Assembly (NCBI GenBank): GCA_039720395.1 | Contig: CM077828.1 | Coordinates: 18,326,264 to 18,390,263 of the forward strand | Direction: 5' to 3' | DNA: 64,000 bases | DNA from: Liquidambar formosana | Lineage: Eukaryota > Streptophyta > Magnoliopsida > Saxifragales > Altingiaceae | Shown: one piece after another, positions 1-12,123 of the stretch | How the letters are laid out: each line of letters starts with the position of its first letter | How positions within the stretch are numbered: position 1 is the first letter of the stretch | Position numbers and translations under genes: made by a program | Notes under the pieces: model-generated | What the model saw: only the letters and a program-made list of their open reading frames with translations | Told to the model about the DNA's origin: nothing | Database searches by the model: none

Positions 1-409
1 TTCCCTCCCAAAAAGGAGAGGAAAGATGATTGTTACATGTTATAACAAAAAAAATACTTTTTTTTCTTTTTTTTTTTCTTCTTTCTTATTTTGTGAGTGT
101 AATATAGTAAAATAACATAATTGTTTGTTTTCTTTTCTTTTCATCCTCAATACTTACCAAATAAAAAGAAAAGAAAAAGGGTTTTCTTTACGTAGGAAAT
201 AAAGAGTCTCTCTCTTACCTTTCTTTCTTTCTAATTTTCTTTTTTTCTCTCCTACCAAATTGAGCATAATACATCAAAATTATGAAAAAGAGTTTTAATC
301 ATATCATGCGATTTATCTCTCTTTTTTATTATTTAAAATATATACTCTTTAAAGAATTTGAAGGTTAATTAAAATTTGGTTGCAATCGAACGTAATTAAA
401 AGTGGACCG

Positions 410-446
<37 letters not shown>

Positions 447-1863
447 TAACATGCCACATCTCTCACTCTCTCTCTCTAACATGCGTTACATGACAGCCTT
501 CACACGCTGCAGCGCAGCGGCTGTTGACCCATTCTACTTGTCAAGATGTTGGCCCCACGTGGCTTACATCTATTTTATCTTTGTTCCCATTCTTGCCCAT
601 GTCAACTAGAATTTTCTGATGTCAATCAGGTTTGGTTGATGTCAGACGTGAGAAGAAATGCCGACACCAATCGCCACGGTCCAATCACAATGCCATGGTT
701 AGATTATCACACGATCGTGTGGATAGTATTTCTCTATGAGACTATAAATAGTCAAAATAATCAAATTAATTTAGGTTTGCTTAATTTTTTTATTTTATTT
801 TTAAAATAAATAATTAAACATATTCCAAAAAATAAAACCTAAAACTCAAATCAAGCCCCTACGAGGTGCAACACAAACAACAAAAACAGTCCTCAAAACC
901 GAGAAAGGCCAAGAAAAGGAGTTAAAATTAAACCTCGTCTAATAGAAAAAAAGGGTAAATTACATTTTGGTCCCTTCAAGTTTGAGTCGATTTTAGTAAA
1001 CTTTTTTATAATTCAAAACCAGACAGATAATTATACATATTTTATAAAAAATGTCATTTTACTCCTTTTTAATAATGACATTTTAGTTAAATAGATTGTC
1101 ACGTGTCATACGTGATAGGATAAAATGTAATTATAAACTATAAAGAGATTTGTTGAAAATGACTCAAAATTAAAGGAAGGAAAATATATTTTACCTATAA
1201 AAAAAAAAATTAACATGTCATGTGAATTTGGGATTAGCCATACCACACGACATGCACAGCAACAAACAAAATGCCGATAAGATTTCATTTCAAGCCATGA
1301 CCCCACTGTAGACTTTTAGAGTAGTACGGAGAAGAATTTGTTTGTGATGGTAACACCACGTGGTCAACAAGTCTATAAGAAAACAACAAATTGACGGTTT
1401 TTAGGTTGTAGATTTTTTCCTTTGAATTAATATAATTGACTTCCTTTTGCCAACAAATAAATAAATAAAAGAGAGAGTTGTTTGGTATTTTAATGGGAAT
1501 ATATCAAACTGACATTTCTATTTTATTGCTTTTTGCCTTTTTTCCTTTTTCCTTTCATCATAAAAATGTATATTCTATTTGAGTGAAAAGAAATTACACA
1601 TTACTTCCACAAAAGCAGACCATAAACCTCTAAAGCTAAGGGGAAAAAAAAGTGCAATGCCTTTGTAGCATAATGACACTTTTCCCCCGTGTGAGTAGAG
1701 GTTCTAAGGTTTAGTCTTTAGAAAAGTTATATGATTACCTTAATAAGAAAAAGAAAAGAAAAAAAAAATGCCTCTTTCACTTTTCATTCTCCCTAGGTTT
1801 AATTATTATCAAAGACCATTAAGAAAGAATCCACCACCATATAACACTAAAACCACAAATTTA
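1..1863. other. intergenic, no gene recognised
   Basis: AT-rich sequence with pyrimidine runs. A CT microsatellite lies at 415-443. An open frame at 546-809 has no recognisable domain and a low-complexity tail. From about 955 there is a 'gggtaaattacattttggtc' stretch resembling the ends of plant repeats, but I could not find its partner end. I see no promoter or coding signal I would defend. Confidence 0.6.
415..443. repeat. (CT)n microsatellite
   Basis: About 14 uninterrupted CT dinucleotides, followed by shorter CT runs to about 477. Confidence 0.95.
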
Positions 1864-2174
1864 GGACTTGTTTGGATGTCCAATAACTCGAAATTAGATA
1901 ATTCAATAAATTTTATATAGTGTTGAAGGCACAAATCTTTCATCTTGAATAGACAAATTCAAAAAAACAAAAATGATTGCATCCTCACGAAGATAAGTGA
2001 AAATTCAAAATAGTGGACATTTCGTGAATTTTTAAGAATTTATCCTATAACATTAATTATAACAATGACTCTTATTTTTTAAAATATTTTAATTCGTGGT
2101 GGATTTATACCTTTAATATACCATGTAAAAAATTTTAAATTATTTATTTTCAAATTAAACCCCCAAACAAGCCC
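1864..2174. mobile_element. PIF/Harbinger-type MITE
   Basis: The left end reads GGACTTGTTTGG and the right end is its near inverse CCAAACAAGCCC. The 3-bp sequence TTA flanks both sides (1861-1863 and 2175-2177). A GGGCTTGTTTGG-like terminus with a TTA target-site duplication is typical of Tourist/Harbinger MITEs. The element is 311 bp and has no coding capacity. Confidence 0.75.
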
Positions 2175-2177
2175 TTA

Positions 2178-3313
2178 CTTTCTTTCTTTCTTTATTTGTT
2201 TCTTTTTTTTTTCTTTTTTCTTTTGACTAATGATATTGATGACGAATGTCGAACATTACATTCAAATTTTTTTTTTCTCAATAGCGCGAAATTGTGGCCC
2301 CTAAATGTGAGAAAATATGAGGTTTTTCTCATGGGTGTCCCATGAGATATGTCGTACGTTACGTTCAAGGGTGATGAATTCACACCTAGCCTACCTAAAA
2401 CCCTAAGCTAGCTGCTGTTGTCTCGTAATGTAATGTAGACATCTAGAAAAGACGTGCCTTTCTCACCCAACTTTATTCGGTGACTTTCTCACCCACCTTT
2501 AATGGTTGATATTTTTTCTCCTTTTAAGGTGGTAAAGATTATGATTTTGAAAGTTAGACTGCATCACCGTGCCAAGGTAAAATGAATCGTTTAGAGATTA
2601 AAAATTATTATTGAAATGACTAAAATGATTTCAATAGGTAATATTTTAATTTATAAATCCGAATCGTCTAAATCCACATCTAACGGTCCATCTTACCTCA
2701 GCACAATAAAATCTAGGTTAAGGATTTAGGGTACACGGATTTGGTGACCAAAAAAAAAAACCTGTCTCTTATAGACTCAACATTCAAGAAACGTGCCTCG
2801 CATAGCCTTTAAATTTAAAGATTTTAAAAATTCATGAAAATTGAGACTTTAGAAAAAAAAAAAAAAATTAATAGGAGAATCCTACTTATTTAGAATTAAA
2901 ACCAAGATCTCTGCAAACACTATACTCTTATTTGAACAGAATATGTCACTAGATCCATGAGTCATTGACTATGTAAATGGGTACTATAAAAGAGAAACCG
3001 TCATAAGAAGATAGTCACATGCCATGTTACCAAAAACCAAAAATAAAATTGGATAAATTTTTAAACTGCTCTTAGAAAGAATTTGTGTATCTAAAAGACT
3101 CATTATTTTGTTATTTACTGTTAAACACAAATAAGGAACGCAAACTCAACACATAAACTAGAAAACCTATATAGTCAACATATATAGCCTAAAAGGAGCC
3201 CAAGAACCCATAAAATTAACCTACAAGAAACTTCCCAAAAGGCCATTTATTGTTATAATGTACGTACTAAATCCAAAAACAAGAAATCCATGCCCTAAAA
3301 TCCCAAGTGATCA
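2178..3313. other. intergenic, no gene recognised
   Basis: AT-rich sequence with several poly-A and poly-T runs. Open frames such as 2192-2383 minus are low-complexity (lysine-rich tail) and have no recognisable domain. Nothing else supportable is seen. Confidence 0.55.
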
Positions 3314-3494
3314 ACCTGCAAGGGTAGCTTAGACGTCAAAAAACCGCTGGTTCGGGAATCGTAGGTTTCGATTTCAAGTCTTTGCTTTCTCAATATCGAA
3401 TGCATAGGCTTGCAGATGATTTATGCATCATGGGAATATTAGTATGAGCCTAATGACTTGGGATATCCCTTGTTTGGCAAAAATAAAATAAAAC
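3314..3494 (+). mobile_element. tRNA-derived SINE, copy 1
   Basis: A pol III A-box-like stretch (gtagcttagacgtc, about 3324) is followed about 20 bp later by a B-box-like stretch (ggttcgggaatc, about 3350). The body ends in 'gggatatccctTgtttggc' and an A-rich AAATAAAATAAAA tail. A second copy of the same family lies at 37588-37740 with a matching body (gggcctaatg, gagatatccctt) and its own A/B-box equivalents. Two copies sharing internal promoter boxes, body and tail support a SINE rather than a tRNA gene. Confidence 0.65.
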
Positions 3495-3689
3495 CCCAAG
3501 CGATGTATTTCCATACATTTTACAAAAATGCGCTTTACCTCAATTGGTGTACAAAGATAAAGGTTAGTATGGGCCTAATGACTTGGGATATCCCTCGTTT
3601 GGCAAAAATAAAATAAAATCCCAAGCAATGTATTTCCATTACATTTTACAAAAATGCCCTTTACCCAACCGGTGTACAAAGATAAAGGT
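3439..3689. repeat. 125-bp tandem duplication, two units
   Basis: The stretch beginning ttagtatgRgcctaatgac (3439-3563) is repeated immediately (3564-3689) with a few substitutions. Each unit contains the SINE 3' end plus about 80 bp of downstream flank ending in ggtgtacaaagataaagg. The duplication therefore occurred after the SINE inserted. Confidence 0.85.
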
Positions 3690-3858
3690 TACAAGAGCAA
3701 TACTCGAAACCTTTTCTTTTATTTTATTTTGATTTTTTTTTTTATTTTATTTTTGGTACAAGATAAAATGTCAAAACCAACGTGGATTGGATCTATCAAG
3801 AGCATTTTCCCAAAGAATATCTAAAATTTCTCTTGAAAAATTAGAATCCCAAATCTAA

Positions 3859-4043
3859 GGGAAATGTTATACACAACACCTTATGTGCAGCACCAAAATA
3901 CAACACCAAAATACAGCACCTTATGTGGCACTATGTGTATGGACCAAAACTCTCTCAATTTATTTAACAATAATTTTTTGCTGTTGTGAGTTTGGTGCTA
4001 CATAGAAGTGCTGTATGAAGTGTGCCTCATATAGCATTGCCCC
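3859..4043. mobile_element. hAT-like MITE, 185 bp
   Basis: Ends GGGAAATGTTATA and TATAGCATTGCCCC are near inverse repeats. The arms carry GCAGCACC-like subterminal motifs in both directions. Flanks aaatctaa (3851-3858) and aaatataa (4044-4051) agree at 7 of 8 positions, which fits an 8-bp target-site duplication. A fragment with the same left terminus occurs near 4500. Confidence 0.6.
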
Positions 4044-4051
4044 AAATATAA

Positions 4052-4843
4052 TTACCTTTAATTATATGACTTAAATTAGCTAAGAAATCAACAATTTTAT
4101 TTCATTCTCTCTAAACATGATTTATTCTAACTTCTATTTTACACTCTAAAATAATGTTTATACAATCAATTAAAATACTATAAATCTTCTAAGGACAATT
4201 TTGTGACTTACTAATACTTTTATTGATAATACTAACATCCCCTTCTAAATAACTACTTCTAATTCCTTTTCATTGTACAAGAATCACTTGAAACCATTAA
4301 ACACAACAATCCACTCTCAGTAGGGTGCTGAGAAGAGATTCTACACATAAACACCCTAAACTACAACAAAAGAAAGCATAAAAGCACCAAAACCATCACA
4401 TGAAATGAAACCACGTTTAGGGCTTCTTTATATAATTTCTCTAAAAGCATCCACCACTGGCCAATGGTCATGCGACTCTATCTCATGCAGTGGGATTGTG
4501 GGAAATGTTATGTACAACATGTACTCACCTAGTCCCATTGAGATGGCACATTTTCAAATGCTTCCTAATGGAAGTTGATGATCTGGGTTGTAGGACATGA
4601 ACTAGCTTCTGACCCGTGCATTGCACCAATGATACTTGTATGAACAATGTTATTTAATAAAATACTTATATATAAATATATTTAATATCTGTAAAGTCCA
4701 TGTTTTTTATGTTATCAAATTCCGTGCCAAAGTGTGGTTGAGTATTAGGTTGATTGAAGACATGAAGCTGCAAATGTGTGTTAAATATCAAGTGTTTAAA
4801 GCTACACAGCTCACACTCATTTGTAGGAAAGGTAAATGACTTT
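4052..4843. other. intergenic, no gene recognised
   Basis: AT-rich. A left-terminus-like scrap of the preceding MITE family lies near 4500 (gggaaatgttatgtacaac). The open frame at 4636-4839 has no recognisable domain. Confidence 0.5.
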
Positions 4844-5712
4844 AGTTGCCCTATACCTTAGGTGGAAATTGTTTTTAAATATCTATTTGTTTTCAAGAAT
4901 ATTTAGAAAAGATTTTAAATTGATTTATAAGGTTTTTAAAACAAAACAGGGCAACCCGATCGATCGGGGTTGAGGGCCGATCGATCTGTGCTATTTTCTA
5001 AAAGCCATTTTGCCTCTATTTTACCCGATCGATCGGGGTTGATGGCTGATTGATTTGGGGTTCATATATTCAGTTTTAAAACTCCTTTAAAACCTTCCTA
5101 TTTGATCTAATTTCGTCTCCTATTCTTTTGGGGTTTCTTAATCTCTATATATAGAGGCTATTATAATAGAGGAAGGTGAAACAAGCCTCTCCTTATTAAG
5201 GTTTTCATTGAACATCTTATTTGCCTCTCTATAAAGCTCTTCTACCTAGGGTTTTCACTTATATGCTCTAGAGATTCATTCAAACCATAACCTTCAACAC
5301 ATCCTTGAGTGTGTATATCTGGAGTTCACCGGAGCCGTTGCGACAGAGATCAAGCTTGCGAGCTTGTGGGTTAGAGAATCACTTGAAAGAGGTCAGATGC
5401 TATCCGAAGTCATGAAGACACGGAGATCGATCAACGGGTTGTGGGAATAAAAGCGATTACTTAAGTCCGTGGGGTCTGTAAGTATTGTGTCTTGTACTTA
5501 TTGCTTTCTTAGTGGATTCGCTTCAACTGGACGAGATCTCGTGGTTTTTCCCTGCTAGGATTTTCCACGTAAAAATTCTCTTGTGATATTTTTACTACTT
5601 TATGGTTTGATTTATGTGTGATTGATTGATAGCTTTTAGGGTTTGAAGTGATTGAATAAAAATTGGATAAAATAAATTAAAATACCTATTCAACCCCCCT
5701 TTCTAGGTATTA
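4844..5712 (+). mobile_element. probable solo LTR of a copia-type retrotransposon
   Basis: The 3' part reads like a plant copia R-U5: a TATATATAGAGG promoter-like motif at about 5147, a leader rich in CCTCTC, 'cgagatctcgtggtttttcc' near 5535, 'ttttccacgtaaaaattc' near 5560, and an end of cctattcaacccccctttctaggtattaca. The right end is clear (…TATTACA). The left end (TGCCCTATACC) is only a weak match to its inverse and I could not find a matching 5-bp TSD, so the 5' limit is approximate. CCGATCGATCGG-type palindromes occur at 4957-5055. Confidence 0.5.
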
Positions 5713-6795
5713 CAAGTTTGGTAAAATCGGAATTTCAATATCAAATACGCAAATTCCATTTTACTTTATGTTTTATAGTTGGATGGGAGAAAAATATATT
5801 AATTGTAAATTTTTCTTTTTCGACAAAAATGTTTCCCCAATCCTAGTTTGGTGGGAGATAAGTAGATGGTATAAAACTTTAAACTTTGCAACTCTCAATT
5901 ACTACTAGCAACATTCAAGGATAATTAAAGATATGCCCGACCATGGGCAAATAATTACAGTTAGTAGTTATTCTTACTTAAGTTAGTATGTAGTAATTTA
6001 CACGAAAGTTAATATGTAATAATTTGTAGAGAATGGTAATTTTTTGCTCGAAGTCGAACCTATCTGAAGAATGATAAGAGAAAAATATAAGTGGTTGGAA
6101 ACAACTTTTGCAAGAATACGAAAGAAGTGTCATTTATATGAACATGGAATATAATCTAAGAAGTATGGACACTTCCTTAATTAGAAGTGTCATGGAAGAG
6201 CCAGACACAACACTCCTCCAGCATATTGACATCTCTCTTTTGCCTTTTTCTCCTCTTTTTATTTTTCATTTTTTGTCCCATATTTTTACATACTAAATAG
6301 GCCTAGAAAATTGGACCCAAACCCACCAACCCGCCCAACACCCGCAATAAATGGGTTTGGGTAATGATATATTGTTAAATGGGTTGTTATTGGGTTACCC
6401 AAATCCAACCCAATTATAATTGGGCGGTTCCGGGTTTACAAGCAGACCCACCGAGACTTGTTTAGAAAAATAAGAAGTAAACAGATACGAAGCAAAAAAG
6501 AAAAATGTTCCTTTTTTGTTCGAGTTCTTTCTAGGACTTAAAACGTTCCTTCTCTATTCGCTCATCCTTCTGTCTGGTTGTCGTCGATATGGGTGTACTC
6601 TAGGGTGGCTCCTTCTCGTTCGTTCTCATTGCTTTCTTAAAGATTTCTTCTCAATCACCACTTCCATTGTTCGAATCGTTCTCAAACCGTGAAGAGGAGG
6701 TAACGAGCCATCGGCGAGGAGTTTTGCGAGCTCCATCAGTAAGCTCCCCGTTTTTGTTTTTGTTGGTGGATAGATGACAAATCCTTTTGGATTGT
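5713..6795. other. intergenic with a truncated hAT-like end
   Basis: No gene recognised. At about 6298-6460, TAGGCCTAGAAAATTGGACCC followed by repeated GGGTTTGGG/AACCCAACCC blocks looks like one terminus of an hAT-type repeat (compare the inverted TAGGCCTGGCAA end near 13665). No partner end is evident. Short open frames at 6108-6296 and 6626-6808 lack domains. Confidence 0.4.
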
Positions 6796-7786
6796 TGTCA
6801 CGACCCACATTAAGTAAGCCGTGATCAATAGTAATAAAACAAGCTTTATTTTAATAAATCCTTTGATAAAACGTGGATGACATGTGTCAAAATCTTAACC
6901 ATTTTAAAAGATTTTAGACATAATCCATCCATAGATAGGGCATACCATCATAAAACCTGTTATAAAAATTCATACATTAAAATTTCCTATCATCCATGAA
7001 AGTGGTATCATCCCATGCATCGCATTTCCACATATACTCACATCCATAAACAATTAAAATTACAACCCTGATTAAATTTATATTTACATTGGCCATTGGC
7101 CCAAATAAAAATTAATGAAATACATTCATTTATTCCATGAAAATACATTAATAAACCACATTAATAAATCCTAAGTAAGTGTGCCTTCGCATAAATTTCA
7201 TAAATCATACCCTGTAATACTTTAAAACATTTAAGAAAATAGGTGTGAGTTTGACAACTAAGTATATAGATACAATTTAACATAGTAAATTAAAGTAATG
7301 ATATAAATAAAATCCCAATTATATCATTTAAAACAAAAATATACTCTCCTAAGTATATGATAATTCCAAAAATAAGTTATAATCCATAACTTAAAACAAT
7401 GATGCATAATGCCCAATGCATGTGACTCATGTCCAATTTACATTAATTCTAATAATTACCCAACTTCCCCATAAAAGGGTATCACGCGCGAAATGGAGGA
7501 ATCACAACCCAACTTCTAAGAGAACAACACAGCAAGACATCCTTACCTGAGACCGCAGTAGCCTCATCCCCGGGACAACAGAGCACAACATCTCTACCTA
7601 AGACCGCAATAGCCTGGATTCGGGACAACACGAAATAGCCCGGAACTAAAGGATAGGAAAACACGGCACGACATCCCTTTTCGTCGGGACCACAGTAGTC
7701 CTAGATCCAATAGCCCTCAACATTACCAAGTTGATTATTAAGTCCATTTATGCATAGTTATGCCCAACATTAGGCATGTGCACGGT

Positions 7787-8000
7787 TCGGTTCGGTCGGT
7801 TATTAGGGGATATTTTGAGACAAACCGATTCTGTCAGTTTCCTAAAACTGCAAACCGAAGTCGCCTGCCAGATGAAGAGAACCGGTGTTTTCGGTTCGGT
7901 CGGTTATTAGGGGATATTTTGAGACAAACCGATTCTGTCAGTTTCCTAAAACTGCAAACCGAAGTCGCCTGCCAGATGAAGAGAACCGGTGTTTTCGGTT
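7787..8000. repeat. 104-bp tandem duplication inside the hAT element
   Basis: Unit 7787-7890 is repeated at 7891-7994 with no difference that I can see. Each unit starts TCGGTTCGGTCGGTTATTAG and ends GAGAACCGGTGTT. Open frames here (7760-8002, 7885-8115) owe their repeated protein text to this duplication and are not genes. Confidence 0.9.
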
Positions 8001-8335
8001 AGCTTATTTTTTCGGTTTGCTTCGATCGGTGTCGGTATTTATTTATTACCAAATACTCTCTACTTTAACCCTTATTCTTTGTAGGCTGGTTCGTAGTCAT
8101 GTTTGCCTTGTCTAGTGGTTGTGGTGGGAGACCTTCTGTAGTGGCCTCATTTGTCGGATTGCAACATCATTTCTTTCATTTGTTAGTTCTTCCATCTAAC
8201 AAAGGAAAAAAGAAATACAGTTATTAACGCACCAATAAATCAATAGTACGTATAACACTATAACACATAAATATTAAATACATCACAAAAAATAAAAAAT
8301 ACATCACTGGGTACCCCAAAAAAAAAAACATCACA

Positions 8336-8612
8336 CCATCACAGATCGACAGATCTAGTACCCAAAAAAAAAAAAAAAATCACACATCTTGGAGTCTTAT
8401 ACAGTTGAACCAAGAAAAAAAAAATACATCACAGATCGACAAATCTAGTACCCAAAAAAAAAAAAAATCACACATCTTGTAGTCTTGTACAGTTGAACCA
8501 AGAAAAAAAAAATACATCACAGATCGTCAGATCAAGTACACAAAAAAAAAAAAAAAAAAAAAACACGTCACACATCTTGTATAATTGAACCAAGAAAAAA
8601 AATACATCACAA
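8336..8612. repeat. ~94-bp repeat, three units, in the hAT element
   Basis: The unit runs 'catcacagatcgacagatc', a poly-A stretch, 'cacacatcttgNagtctt' and 'acagttgaaccaagaaaaa'. It occurs three times with small changes and variable poly-A length, the last copy more diverged. Confidence 0.8.
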
Positions 8613-10269
8613 ATTAGAAATAACACACCTATTCTTGAAAATATTTCTCGATTTACATGTAAAGAAATGAAAAGATGAATAGAAGGAGGCAGTGGCCACT
8701 GGCCGTGAATAGAAGAGGAAAAAAAAAAAAAACCTTACCTGAGTTTTAGAATCGCAGAGAGCGATAACCAATGAGCCGACGAGAATTGAGGAAATGGTGG
8801 ACTGGTGGATCGGTGGTGGTGCGTGACTGCTGACTGAGTGACTCCATAATGCGTGACTCCGTGCGCGGTGCACTTGAGCTATTGCCTATTGAGTAGAAAG
8901 GCTAAGAGAAGGTGGAGGGTGGAGGGTGAGTTAGGGTTTGAACAGCGGAGGTCCGGCAGAGAAGGTGTGGTGCAGAGAAGGTGGAAGGTGAGCTAGGGTT
9001 TGAGCTTTGAACGGTAGAGGAGAGGATGTGGTTCGAGAGGGTTTGAGATGCTGGAGAAAACAAATTAGGGGTAGGGTTTTTTCTTTATATACCCCCACCA
9101 AGTCACCCCCTAAACGGCAGTGTTTTCCTATATTTGCAAAACATATTTGGAACCTATTTCAAATCGATTTGGTTCGGTTCGGTCGGTTTTAATATAAAAT
9201 TATGGTGAACCGCGAACCGAACCGAAACCAAAATTTTGTAAAAAAATAAATTGGACCGACCGAAATGCTTGAGAAAACCGCCGAAACCCTCCGGCTCGGG
9301 CCAATTCAATTCGGTTTTTCGGTTAATTCGGTATTATGCACATCCCTACCCAACATGCAACACAATAAACCATAAAATGATTTCAACAAAAATCATCTCC
9401 AAAATATGCCATAATCAAATAATCTCATAATTATACCAAATTATGATAACAACATAAATACCCTTATACAATTTTAACCTTAAAAATCATACCTTCAAAA
9501 TATCTGTTACCCACATGGAGATAACCATAAAATTCCTATATTTATAATTCCCTAAACGCATAGAATAACCTAAATTTCTCGATAAACATAATTTCCAATT
9601 TATATCATCAAATACTCAAAGTTCCATTCAAGATTTATTCCATAAATCATCTATACGCATATTCTAAATTTCAAGAATAACAATTATTATGATAATATAT
9701 ATATTTTTATTATCATGTCAATAGTTTAAATCTATGTAAATTGCACCTACCTCCATGAAATGTGTAGAAAAAAACGCAATTTTTGATGTTGTGGGTATGA
9801 AACCCAAGCCCTAGGACGAACATACAAGCTCCCAATCCAAGCTCTAGCTCCCAAATGCCATGAATAATGAGGGTAATGGAGGTCTCAACTCCAAATCACC
9901 ATCAAAACTCCCCAATATGCATGAATAAACCCAAAATGTAAGAATGAGATAATAAATTCTCCAATAAACTCAAATCCTAACCCTTAATGTGAGAAAAATA
10001 CCTTCCAAAGATGCAAAAGGAGGATGAACATGAGTCAATCCTAGCTAGAACAAGAGGATTTAAGCTCCCAAAGCAAGATAATGCAAGAAAAATGGAGAGA
10101 GAGAGTTTCTCTCTCCAAGCCGTCCCCATCTCTCTCCCTTCTCCTCATTCTCCTTCTCTTTCTCTCTCTAACATACCCAAAATTCAGCAAAACCAGATCT
10201 AAGGGTTGGCTCAAACAACGGTTTTAAAACCCAGCAAGGGTACATGCGTCATTTAACACATAAAAAAAA

Positions 10270-10365
10270 TTCAGCATTTCCCGTCATGCGTATGCACTAC
10301 CCATTGGTGCGTACACACCACCTCTATGCGTACGCACCAACTTTGATGCATACGCACCAAAGTTA
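10270..10365. repeat. short palindromic repeat cluster in solo LTR 1
   Basis: About four units built on the palindrome TGCGTACGCA (variants tgcgtatgca, tgcgtacaca, tgcgtacgca, tgcatacgca), spaced roughly 18-23 bp and mostly followed by CCA. The cluster follows 'acatgcgtcattt'. The homologous LTR at 44724-47269 has a different palindrome at the same place. Confidence 0.65.
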
Positions 10366-10998
10366 CTATATTGCCACTATTCTCTTCTGTGTACTTCATT
10401 TGACTGATTCAGACAAAATACACAGCACTACCTTATTTTCATTCAAAACATTTAAGTAAATGTCCTCATTCTTTTTATTCTCCATTTACTTTAAGTTATT
10501 TAATAAAAATAAGGAAACAATCCCCCATATAAGTCCAAATAAAATACAAGAAAAATCAAATTCCAAGTATATCAAAATGTCATTTTCAAGTTTTAGTACA
10601 AAATCCGTCTCCCGACAGATTTTCCTAAAACAAACATGTGAAGAACCCAATCCAAACATGCTAAAAAAAATTCCCATAAAATCCCCAATGTCTTATAATA
10701 TTATAAACATCCATTACCGCCAAAAATTATCTTTAAAAACAAAGTTTTGCGAATATTAATTTTTTTCCCCACACTTGGCCAAATTTCAGCAGCTTAAACC
10801 CTCAAATTGCAAATAAGGCCAAATGCATACTTAAAATACTCAATGTGTAAAAACAAGCATCAAAACATAAACATCATCATAACATCATATACGTGCATTA
10901 CCCAATTATGGGGAAATCCGACAAATCATAGGATTAACTATGCTAACCATAGCTTAATCCTTAATACCCTATTTAAAAATTACGGGTGTTACAACTGT

Positions 10999-11478
10999 GA
11001 TTTTGAAACAAAGGAGAAAACCCCATTTCGTAAAACCCAGTTTGACTTTGGTGAAAAACCCACCTATAAAATCAAAATATTTTGATGTGTGGGTATCATA
11101 GTTTGATTGAGGTTCTACGTGATTTTAGTTTGATTGGGTGGGTTCAATTTGACATTTTGATGTGATTTGATGGTAATAAGTTCAAATGATTTTAAATTTA
11201 TTATATGCTCACCAGCTGGTTAATGAAAATCTAAATTGAGTTTTCAATATCCATGTGTATTATATGAGTTTGGTCACTATAATAAAACAATAGCTTAAGC
11301 TCACAGCCCATGTAAAAAGTTTTGATTGTTTTACCCCACCCCAAATTTGGCCTGATACATTGCCACTTGACATACACTCGTGATTGGTTATGTGGGTTAA
11401 GAGGTAATTTTCAAGTTTAGTTGGTTATTAATTAAACTTAGTTTTGCATAATAAGTTTTCATTTGTAATTCAATTTAT
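10999..11478. other. intergenic, no gene recognised
   Basis: AT-rich flank of the solo LTR. No domain, repeat boundary or promoter that I can defend. Confidence 0.5.
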
Positions 11479-11596
11479 GTAGCTAAAGAAGATTCATCAG
11501 ATGATGAATCTCAACTTGTGGAAGATTTCCAAAACATAGATGATTCTGAGCTTCAAAGACATTTCTCCCTGGGACAGCAGTACAGTAAAATTACAA
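11479..11596 (+). other. exon-like fragment of an unrecognised gene
   Basis: After an acceptor-like 'tttatgtag' one frame stays open with an acidic, soluble-looking peptide (KEDSSDDESQLVEDFQ…, then HFSLGQQY), followed by a donor-like GTAAAA. Codon composition differs from the AT-rich surroundings. I do not recognise the protein. Together with 12417-12535 it could be part of one short or broken plus-strand gene interrupted by the antisense UGT fragment. The visible splice phases do not join simply. Confidence 0.3.
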
Positions 11597-11727
11597 TTTG
11601 TTTCTATCTTTGGCTATTTCTTCATTTCAAGCCTTTTGTCAATTATATTCTGGTTGGTTGTCCAATACTTTACTTGAATATAATTATATATGGATAGAAG
11701 GCTAGCTATGTTTGCTTTTGAGATCTT

Positions 11728-11988
11728 ATTCTGGTCGTGGAAGTGATCCCCTGCTTCCAATCCATCCGGAATTGAGACTAGCATTATTCGGCTCTGCTCT
11801 CCATCCTTTTCTAGCATTGTAGCCTTGAGTTGTGCATGCATGAACTCAGTGTCAACAAATATAACCTTGATACCATGATCAGCAATCATGTGTGATAATT
11901 TCATGAGAGGCCCAACATGGTCTTGTGCTAGAAATGCTACAACTAGCACATGTGGTAGCTTGCTCATGATAAATGCTAGAACTTCCAC
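11728..11988 (-). pseudogene. N-terminal fragment of a UDP-glycosyltransferase (UGT83-like)
   Basis: The minus-strand frame shows the start of a family-1 plant UDP-glycosyltransferase: 'PHVLVVAFLAQDHVGPLMKL' matches the usual PHVLVIPFPAQGHVIPLMEL, and later 'VDTEFMHAQL' and 'LVSIPDGLEAGD' match the UGT83A1-type N-terminal domain. The conserved AQGH is changed to AQDH. About 85 residues are recognisable, against roughly 450-480 for a full enzyme. The acceptor-binding remainder and the C-terminal PSPG sugar-donor box are absent, and the frame runs into unrelated sequence and stops at 11614. It is therefore a truncated, probably transposed or retained relic, not a working gene. Confidence 0.75.
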
Positions 11989-12089
11989 TCTTCTAGTTGC
12001 ATTGGTCTAGAGATAACACTTATATACAAGTGCTTCTGGCATTTTTTTTTTTGGAATTCCATATTGCCTATGTAATAAATAGAAATACC

Positions 12090-12123
<34 letters not shown>

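Larger units (their letters stand above)
7771..9348. mobile_element. non-autonomous hAT element, 1,578 bp
   Basis: Termini TAGGCATGTGCA and TGCACATCCCTA are inverted repeats. An exact 8-bp TSD CCCAACAT flanks both sides (7763-7770, 9349-9356), the hallmark of hAT insertion. Subterminal regions are packed with CGGTTCGG/CCGAACCG motifs on both ends. There is no transposase. The interior holds a 104-bp tandem duplication, a ~94-bp triplet repeat and a GA-rich 'gagaaggtggaRggtgagYtagggtttga' repeat near 8910-9005. It sits inside the solo LTR, so it is younger than that LTR. Confidence 0.85.
6796..10993. mobile_element. solo LTR, gypsy (Tekay/Del-like), with nested hAT
   Basis: Begins TGTCACGACCC and ends GGGTGTTACA (TG…CA). 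Termini of the type TGTAACACCC…GGGTGTTACA are common in plant Ty3/gypsy LTRs of the Tekay/Del type. Flanks ATTGT (6791-6795) and ACTGT (10994-10998) fit a 5-bp TSD with one change. Without the nested hAT element (7771-9348 plus its 8-bp TSD) the LTR is about 2.6 kb, close to the 2,546-bp homologue at 44724-47269. The two share sequence throughout, for example 'gtgatcaatagtaataaaacaagctttattttaataaat' at the left and 'agcagcttaaaccct' at the right. No internal gag-pol is present, hence solo LTR. Orientation cannot be fixed. Confidence 0.75.

Noticed and set aside
546..809. 87-codon open frame
   Set aside because: No recognisable domain, ends in low-complexity Leu/Phe-rich sequence, sits in repeat-rich intergenic DNA, and has no splice or promoter context.
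3314..3400. tRNA gene
   Set aside because: A- and B-box-like words are present but there is no cloverleaf or acceptor stem. A second copy with a shared non-tRNA body and A-rich tail shows it is a SINE.
7760..8115. Two open frames with repeated protein text (NRFCQFPKTANRSRLP)
   Set aside because: Explained entirely by the 104-bp tandem duplication inside a non-autonomous hAT element.
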